Shown: one piece after another, positions 58,041 to 64,000 of the stretch
Layout: the number at the start of each line of letters is the position of its first letter
Position numbering within the stretch: the stretch's first letter is position 1
Assembly: GCA_932294295.1 (NCBI GenBank)
Contig: OW028577.1
Span: 3,004,001 to 3,068,000, forward strand
Source: Alitta virens
Taxonomy: Eukaryota > Annelida > Polychaeta > Phyllodocida > Nereididae
DNA length: 64,000 bases
Direction of reading: 5' to 3'
Program-made: the position numbers and the translations under genes
The notes under the pieces: model-generated
What the model was told of the DNA's origin: nothing
Databases searched by the model: none
Seen by the model: only the letters and a program-made list of their open reading frames with translations

Positions 58041-58186
58041 AAATTAAATCCAGACTTCCAGCGAATCTGACCATGCTCTCAACACTCACCAATTAATATG
58101 TATAAAGTACTAATTGAAGACTTACTGCCTGGCATGATTGGCCCAATAGGAAGAGGAACAGCATTCCTGGTCTCCCAGTTTTGATA
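54070..58186 (-). CDS. Ankyrin-repeat / Mab-21 cGAS-like nucleotidyltransferase
   Basis: Minus-strand exons 58186-58126 (tentative), 56420-55157, 55032-54928 and 54459-54070 join in phase; the last three alone give about 586 residues. Numbering from 56437: an alpha-helical N-terminus (1-165), two or three ankyrin repeats (165-250; DLHGCTPLHLAYLHHNEQA), then a nucleotidyltransferase core with G312-S313 (LAGSLREKLKAGRLDEADVQ), E325-x-D327, and D387 in KISVDVAPM. The following exons give the Mab-21 helical half (RKPITSYMVKTAVFHIL, WACKIINVLL). This is the cGAS/Mab-21/cGLR fold; cGAS makes 2'3'-cGAMP upon binding nucleic acid. All three catalytic acids are present, so activity is plausible but not shown. 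No cGAS-type zinc thumb is seen. The N-terminal ankyrin fusion is the unusual part. Confidence 0.8.
54460..54927. other. Intron
   Basis: Intron of the cGAS-like gene. No repeat recognised. Confidence 0.4.
54928..55032 (-). CDS. cGAS-like gene, middle exon
   Basis: Acceptor CCTTTTCAG and donor GAG|GTAGGA; 105 nt, phase 0 at both ends. Encodes EDGFCPTYFAYEADIIDSLP then TGARLGILIVKALLE, the start of the helical half (typically ...P...R......K.L). Confidence 0.78.
55157..56420 (-). CDS. cGAS-like gene, large exon: ankyrin plus catalytic core
   Basis: Acceptor ATATTTTACAG at 56421-56431, donor GTC|GTAAGT. 1264 nt entering with one base of a split codon and leaving at a codon boundary. Ankyrin signature at about 55865-55775; GS and E-x-D at 55504-55455; third Asp at about 55277. 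An internal ATG (MAIVSLKD, 56410) could be the start if no upstream exon exists. Confidence 0.85.
56421..58125. other. Intron of the cGAS-like gene
   Basis: AT-rich, mostly unassigned. 57660-57760 holds a fragment (CCCAGCAAGCCAAAAG, AACGTCCGATCAATGTC) of the kind seen in small palindromic elements. 58009-58036 is an (AT)n microsatellite. Confidence 0.4.
58126..58186 (-). CDS. Tentative upstream exon of the cGAS-like gene
   Basis: 61 nt between acceptor TTTCTTGCAG and donor GCA|GTAAGT. In the frame that joins the big exon it encodes SKLGDQECCSSSYWANHARH, continuing into LLAMAIVSLKD, with no stop. The alternative frame opens with a short hydrophobic ATG peptide (MLFLFLLGQSCQA), but its phase does not fit. 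The true 5' end is not found. Confidence 0.4.
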
Positions 58187-58772
58187 CTGCAAGAAATGAC
58201 CTGTATGTTTATCAACCAGTAAAATAATATATATAATCGAGCTGGAACAAATCGCAGATACAAAAAGTATATCAAGTTACAACAATGCATGTGATATTAT
58301 GGTCATAATTACATGTATATTGATATTATTCTGAAATTATGAAGGGTGTTCAGAAAGTTTTGACCATTTTTTGATGTAGACAGTTATAACTTACATAAAG
58401 AGATGAATTTCGCACAATGAAATTCAGGTAATGTATATTTTATTTACAAAATATCTGTTCATTCTGATTAAGCAAACCCTTTTTCTGTTCTATGGAAGCA
58501 AGTCTTTGAGGTATGTGGATCAGGTGTCGCAGTTGTTGAAATAACATGTGTGACAGAATTCCATTATGAGGTCATTTTCAGGTCATACAAATCAAATTTC
58601 AGTTACCTATTGGAACTGTCTGGGGGGATAGAGAGTTATGAAATTTACCAGAAATCAATCCATATTATTGATTTTCAAAATTACTAAAGTGATGCCATTA
58701 AATTTTGTACATTAATAGCAAACATAGGCTGGGCAGTAGCAAACCCTCAGCGAATGGCCACGTAGTACACAA
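58187..58772. other. No gene seen
   Basis: AT-rich spacer upstream of the cGAS-like gene; its promoter may lie here, but no core element is convincing. Confidence 0.35.
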
Positions 58773-59052
58773 CCCGGTCAAGAAGTGAGCTCATGTCATG
58801 GTCACTTTGACCTCACCAGACACTCATTGTGTGATGTCACACAGGAAACATCACAGTGAAATCATGATGAGGTCATGTGGTGATCTCACTACTGTGAGTT
58901 CAGTTTTCTTGGAGTTTTTTGTTTCAGTTCATTGAGCTCACAGTTAGCTCACAGAGAGGTCAAAGAGAGGTCATAATGTCACCAGGTGAGCTCTCTATGA
59001 AGGTTCTGTGATCTAACAGTGAGCTCACTGTGAGGTCAAATTCTTGACTGGG
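58773..59052. mobile_element. 280 bp MITE, CCCGGTCAAGAA ends
   Basis: Left CCCGGTCAAGAAGTGAGCTC and right TTCTTGACTGGG are inverted. Subterminal words GACCTCAC/GTGAGGTC and GAGCTCACTGTGAGGTCAAA repeat in both orientations. No coding frame. Confidence 0.75.
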
Positions 59053-60488
59053 AAGCGCCATCATTGCCCATTAACTTTGTTAAAAACCTATTTATCTTAG
59101 CCATCCAAAACAATTACAATTGATAATGTTAAGCAAATTCCAAATCAATAGACGGTGTTTCTCACAGCTGTGTGAGATGCTTTTTGAGCAGCTTTGATAA
59201 TGATATAGAAATCTATTTACTAATAATCTATTGTTGTCACCATTCAGCTACTTGTATTGTACATGGAGTAAATTGTATTGCCTTTTATGAGGCAAATAAA
59301 ATCAATATCAATACCAATTCTACTGTAGGAGGTGATAATGAATAGTTTTATGTATTGAGTTGAGACTTTGTGTATTGGTCAGGGGAATGATAGTTTTAGC
59401 TCATTTTCCTTATTATTGAGTTGATATGTAATGCCTAATATGCAATGAATGCAACAATAAGATGAAATATTAACGGTTTAGTGCAATACAGCTGACCCAA
59501 ATTTATGCCCATATTTGGCATTCATGAAATATGAAAATAATCACTATTTCTCACCATATTATTTTCTGGCAAACAATAAGAATAATATTTGTGTCAAAAA
59601 GCGGGGCCTTGGAGGCGCCGTGCAGCCCTTGATAAAAAGAAAAGATGAGCAACGTTCTTGCATAAAAAATGATCACCGCCTCGTTTGTTTGTGATGTCAT
59701 CCATTGAATTCAACATATTTTACATCATGGCTCGCTAAATATGGTCGTAAATTTGGGTCCACTATACTGCATATTTTCCATATTAACATATAGGCTAACT
59801 GTTATTTCTGAAAAAGATAATGTGGTGTTTCTTGTGTTGATGTGTATGTGTGTGTACCAGGTCGGGTCTGGGTATTGTTGGCTACATCTTGTTGTTTGGT
59901 TTGTAGCTGCTATTTGGCCTACGGGCAATTTTTTTCTATTGTGTGTTCAGCAGTAGAAAAGTCCATAATGTTTCACTCCAATGAATTTAACATGATCACA
60001 GTTTATTTATTGCTAATATCCTGAACAGGTGTTATTTGTAGAATTTCTAGTAAGATCATTGGTCAAAATATCTCATTATTATATTATTTTGGAGGGAAAG
60101 CTTTTCTGGTTGCCTGTGTCATTTCCACATAAGTCACTACTGAGTAAACAGCTATTCTCTATGCTTGGATGTTGCACACAGTTGTAAGTAATGCTTCAAT
60201 ACTTATATCATCTATTATATTATTCATTATCGATAGCATATTATTTGTTCCATTATACCATTCGAGACCCTCCTCAGCCAATCAGATGGCAGTATTCGCT
60301 GGTGATAAATCAGTTATCAGCTCAAGCAGGCTGATAATGTTTTTTGCTTCAGTGATTACCAGGGAGTGATAACTATTCAAACACTAAGGATTTGTGACAA
60401 CTAAGGCAAAAAATAAACAATCTTATTAGTAACAGCTAGTTAATTGAAAACAAACGGCAACGTTTTACACTATTAAAACTGCTTTATT
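59053..60488. other. No gene; 66 bp direct repeat
   Basis: AT-rich spacer. 59937-60002 is identical to the last 66 bases of the window. Confidence 0.4.
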
Positions 60489-60990
60489 ATTACAACATAT
60501 ACGAACACCTCAATATAAGACCACCTCACAATTAAGCCCACCTCATAATTTAGACACCTCACTATTAAGATCACTTCATTATCAAAACCGCATCACTACC
60601 ATAAGAATACGTCGATATAAGGAAATTTCACAATTAAGACTAACTCAATATAAATTTATCTCACAATTAAGATCACTTCACTCCTATACAAACACCTCAA
60701 TAAAAAACCACCTCACAATTAAGACTATCAAGAATACCTTTTTACAAGACTACCTCACAATCAAGACCTTGCTCACTGTACTAGTGAGACACTTCAATAT
60801 TAAAACCACTTCAGTATCAAAATTTAAGAACATTGTCACAGTAAAGACAACTCATTAGTAAGACCAGCTCATGATTAAGCCCACCTCAAGATTAAGAGCA
60901 CCTCATTCTTAAAACCACTTCATTACGAAGACTACCTGTTAAAACCACATCACTAAGACTGCCTCATGAAGACCACCTCACTATTAAAAG
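60489..60990. repeat. Degenerate 17-18 bp tandem array
   Basis: About 25-30 decayed copies of a unit near CCACCTCACAATTAAGA. Period and phase drift, with TTAAGACCACYTCA recurring throughout. Related words lie at 16975-17120. Confidence 0.8.
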
Positions 60991-61392
60991 CTGATGGCTG
61001 ATTCAGGCTTATCACACCTCATAATTTAGTCACTAAATTTGGAAAAAACTAAACCATTGTATTTAAATTATTATTAATTCTGTCATGAAGACCACTCAAA
61101 TTTGCATCAAATGGGCAGGTTTTACATCTGTTCAAATTTTCATAACCGCAAGAATCTGATAATAACATTTAAATTTTTTTTCAATGATTTTGAAAAATAA
61201 ATTGATCTACATACCTGACCATTCACTAACATTGTGAAAAGTACGATCCATGTGCAGTACTATTGCTTCTGATACACTTATTGCATACAATACTTATTGT
61301 TTAAAATCAACCACCTGATGACAAACAACTAACAACAATCAATTCTAAGAGGGATTAAGTTTCTATTTAAATTACTCTCATAGTATTAGTGA
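60991..61392. other. No gene seen
   Basis: AT-rich spacer; GCTGATTCAGGCTTATCACA at 60998 echoes an arm of the hairpin that follows. Confidence 0.4.
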
Positions 61393-61490
61393 GTTATTGC
61401 CCTTGGGAGGCTGATTCAGGATTATCACACTCGAGAGCTCACGCGCTCTCGTGTGATAAATCCTGAATCAGCCTCCCGCAGGGCAATAAC
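61393..61490. repeat. Strong hairpin, about 45 bp arms
   Basis: The left arm starts GTTATTGCCC then GGGAGGCTGATTCAGGATTA; the right arm is its complement ending GGGCAATAAC, with one or two mismatches and one base inserted. The tip is GAGAGCTCACGCGCTCTC. A minimal inverted-repeat element or extruding cruciform. Confidence 0.88.
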
Positions 61491-61773
61491 TATCACTTAT
61501 CACGTTTCATAGTGTTATATCACTTTGAAGAAATGTCAACTAATTAACTAGTTATTTGATTTGAGACATTGGAATAGCATTACTGATGATATTTATTAGC
61601 TCATCTCATTTTTCTTGTAGCAATACTGTGAAATGAAGTTATATAATTTCTACTTATATATATATATATTCTGTAATATTGATATATTTTTGTTAACTTT
61701 CAGATTAACAACTCACCTCAGAGTTCGTTAAAAAAAAATACAATTATCCAAACGTCTTTGAGTAACCACCAAG
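61491..61773. other. No gene seen
   Basis: AT-rich spacer with TATATATATATAT at 61655-61668. Confidence 0.4.
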
Positions 61774-62031
61774 TGATGGCAAGACTTCTAGGTCCGCAAT
61801 GTAGGTATACAGATGATGTATTGCAACTTCATTTGATGAAATTGAATCAATTCTAAATGGTCGACCTATAACTTAGGTCAGTGATGTTCCTGAAGATGTA
61901 GATGCACTTACTCCCAATCATCTGTTGATGTCAGGTGGTCCGCCACCTCCTCCTAGAGTGTTCTCAGAGCATGACATGTATAGAAGACGTTGGAAATATG
62001 CTCAGTATTTGTCTCAATTTTGGAATATGCT
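61774..62031 (+). mobile_element. BEL/Pao integrase fragment, plus strand
   Basis: The region encodes remnants in more than one frame: an EIESILNGRP-type phrase, a stop, then ALTPNHLLMSGG and a RRRWKYAQYLSQFW segment. These are the late integrase and C-terminal phrases of BEL/Pao LTR retrotransposons. Dead (stop and frameshift). Confidence 0.7.
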
Positions 62032-62034
62032 GGA

Positions 62035-62430
62035 TGCAATACATCATCTGTCAACCTATATTGCGGACCTAGAAGTCCTGCCATCATTTTTCTGACTGTT
62101 CTTATCAGCCTCTTCCATATGCCTCCCATGTGAGAGGCATGAGGGGGTTCGAAGGACCACTCTACACCAAGTCGGACACCATAAGTGACAGAGACCTGGA
62201 TAACTCATTGTGATGACCAATGAAGTTAGTACCATTGTCTGACCAAATTTTCAACGGTTTACTCCTGCGAGCCACAAATCTGCTAAACCCATTGAGAAAT
62301 GCATCTGTATCTAGGCTACACAAGATTTCTAACGTTTCATCTGGGATCTTGCAACCTTTACCAAAGCAGTCCAAACCAACATACGAGAAACATGGTTTAC
62401 CAGGATGGTGAGGATGGATAACTGGATGCG
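62035..62430 (-). mobile_element. BEL/Pao integrase fragment, minus strand
   Basis: The minus frame 62374-62162 holds FSRFVARRSKPLKIWSDNGT, the integrase core with its catalytic Asp, and further on EPPHASHMGGIWKRL with the catalytic Glu position diverged. It continues to 62035. 62035-62086 is the inverted copy of 61774-61825, so two integrase pieces meet back to back. Dead. Confidence 0.75.
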
Positions 62431-62978
62431 AATCATCTTCTGAAAACGAGGATGAGTAAAGAGCCTTTTAATGTTAAATTTTATGACTTTTCATTATAAA
62501 ATAAGGTACGCTAGGTTAGCAAATGTAGAATGTAGAAAATAAAACAATTCTTAGTTTTATATTAGGATTTTCCATCATTATAAAAAAATGAGAAACATTG
62601 TTTACCAGGATGGAGATCTGGATACGAATCATCTTCTGAAAACGAGGATGAGTAAAGAGCCTTTTAATGTTAAATTTTATGACTTTTCATTATAAAATAA
62701 GGTACGCTAGGTTAGCAAATGTAGAATGTAGAAAATAAAACAATTCTTAGTTTTATATTAGGATTTTCCATCATTATAAAAAAATGAGAAACATTGTTTA
62801 CCTGAATCTAGCCTTTCTGGAGACAAATCATCTGCTGAAAACAAGGACAAGAAAAGAGCCTTTTTAATGTTAAATTTTATGGCTTTCATTATAAAATAAG
62901 GCACGCTAGGTTAGCAAATGTAGGAAACAAAACAATTCCTAGTTTTCTATTAGGATTTTCCATCATTATAAAAAAAGC
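62395..62978. repeat. Three-copy tandem repeat of about 200 bp
   Basis: Copies start at 62395, 62600 and 62796 (GTTTACC), spaced 205 and 196 bp. Shared words are AATCATCTTCTGAAAACGAG, TTTATGACTTTTCATTATAA and AGGTACGCTAGGTTAGCAAA. The first two are almost identical; the third is more diverged. Confidence 0.88.
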
Positions 62979-63934
62979 ATGGAGTGAATGTCAAAATTAA
63001 GTAAGAGAAATTACTATAATTAAGATATTTCAAAGTTGCAAAATTTCATTCATGAAGGATAAATAGTGTCTTTGGCATGGAGGCTTGAAAAATCAAGAAT
63101 TTTTCATGTTTTCCCCCTAATTATAAGTATTCTTTATTATTTATAGGCATGACAACTTCAAAGGGCACAACTACACTGTATTAGACATATTCTCTTCATG
63201 TTTTATATCTTTCAGTGTGTGGAGGTTCTGCTACTGAAACAAAAAAAAAATGTTTACCTTTTTTTCTTATTTTGTAGTGGAGATATATCAATGTGACTAT
63301 CAAACGGCCCCCAAGGTGATATAGAGTACAGTATACATACATAAATTTTACTATAAACATTATTTAAAAAAAATTAAGTCTGGGGGCTGGAACCGTATTA
63401 CTAGTATAACATATGCTTATCTAGTTTTACAAATTTTATTTGAACATGTCTGTATTTTCTGTATTCCTGTATTTTCTGTTCTTTATTTTATTTATGACAT
63501 ATATATCATGGATGATATTTTACTGTCAATAAAAATTATATATATAGTAATGCTGTATGAAATGTCATTAGGGTAAGTGCATTAGTGCTAGAGTTCTGCT
63601 ACATTTTAACACCATTTTTTGCTTTTTTCCAGATGTTCTATTAGTTTGAAAAAAGAATGATATGGAAGTCAAAATAAGGTACATAAAGTGAAAGAACTAT
63701 AATTTAGATATGCCATTTGCAAATTTCACTCAAGTTAGATTAAAAGTGTCTGTGATAAGGATGTTTAAAAATTTTCACCTTTTTATTCAAATTCCATATT
63801 ATTTATGGTTATGAGAACCCTCAAAAGGCACAACTACACTATTTTAGAAACATTCTGGCAAAGTTATAAGCATGTAGGTGCAGTAGTGCACGTTTTCTGC
63901 TCCATCAATGAAATAAATCTCTTCTTTTGATTTT
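62979..63934. other. No gene seen
   Basis: AT-rich. 63080-63190 and 63770-63860 share diverged words (GGCACAACTACACT, CATGACAACTTCAAAGG against AACCCTCAAAAGG), suggesting another weak direct repeat. Confidence 0.4.
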
Positions 63935-64000
63935 TATTGTGTGTTCAGCAGTAGAAAAGTCCATAATGTTTCACTCCAATGAATTTAACATGATCACAGT
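63935..64000. repeat. 66 bp direct repeat reaching window end
   Basis: Identical to 59937-60002 (TATTGTGTGTTCAGCAGTAG onward). It may continue past the window, so its true length and nature (LTR edge, segmental duplication or assembly overlap) are unknown. Confidence 0.9.

Noticed and set aside
61774..62430. Intact LTR retrotransposon
   Set aside because: Only integrase pieces in opposite orientations with stops; no gag, protease or reverse transcriptase is seen.

Overview
This window is AT-rich, intron-bearing, repeat-dense DNA from an animal nucleus. The evidence is GT/AG introns in phase, tRNA-derived SINEs, several LINE groups, hAT-like and foldback DNA elements, BEL/Pao remnants, and three gene families typical of invertebrates. 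A marine invertebrate, perhaps a deuterostome such as an echinoderm or hemichordate, fits best, but the species is inferred and not shown. There are no operons, CRISPR arrays or functional tRNA/rRNA genes.

Three host genes are supported. (1) 19102-26999 (+): the 3' part of an extracellular-type gene, four exons that join in phase. It has a fibrinogen-like segment as in contactin-associated proteins, then a C-terminal Cys-rich PAN/apple-like region. Its first visible intron carries a 2.9 kb minisatellite of about 50 copies of a 57 bp unit. (2) 48173-53508 (+): a complete-looking Golgi carbohydrate (Gal/GalNAc/GlcNAc) sulfotransferase of about 433 residues in four coding exons, with signal anchor and both PAPS-binding motifs. 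(3) 58186-54070 (-), convergent with gene 2: an ankyrin-repeat protein fused to a Mab-21/cGAS-like nucleotidyltransferase. It keeps the G-S, E-x-D and third-D catalytic residues, so it is a candidate cGAS-like immune receptor and the most interesting gene here.

Most of the rest is mobile DNA. 1-6.3 kb: one copy of a roughly 4 kb segmental duplication (the other is at 29.65-33.89 kb) holding a dead antisense jockey/CR1-like LINE, followed by a nest in which a hAT end sits in a SINE-related sequence, a tRNA-derived SINE abuts the hAT end, and a CR1-like LINE splits the SINE. 7.8-8.9 kb: a long foldback element. 9.8-10.1 kb: a short element with a 7 bp target duplication. 11.2-12.9 kb: a sense LINE. 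13.4-14.7 kb: a hAT-like non-autonomous element. 15.2, 44.2 and 48.9 kb: a MITE family with 11 bp internal repeats. 20.0-21.8 kb: an inverted-repeat element whose end merges into the minisatellite. 37.6-40.6 kb: a 5'-truncated LINE with a long intact reverse transcriptase frame. 41.0-42.1 kb: a GC-rich inverted-repeat region and a tandem array. 60.5-64 kb: a degenerate 17-18 bp array, a strong hairpin, inverted BEL/Pao integrase fragments, a 200 bp tandem array and a 66 bp direct repeat that runs off the window end.

The three genes show no pathway link. The sulfotransferase would act in the Golgi lumen on glycans, the fibrinogen/PAN protein outside the cell, and the cGAS-like protein in the cytosol.
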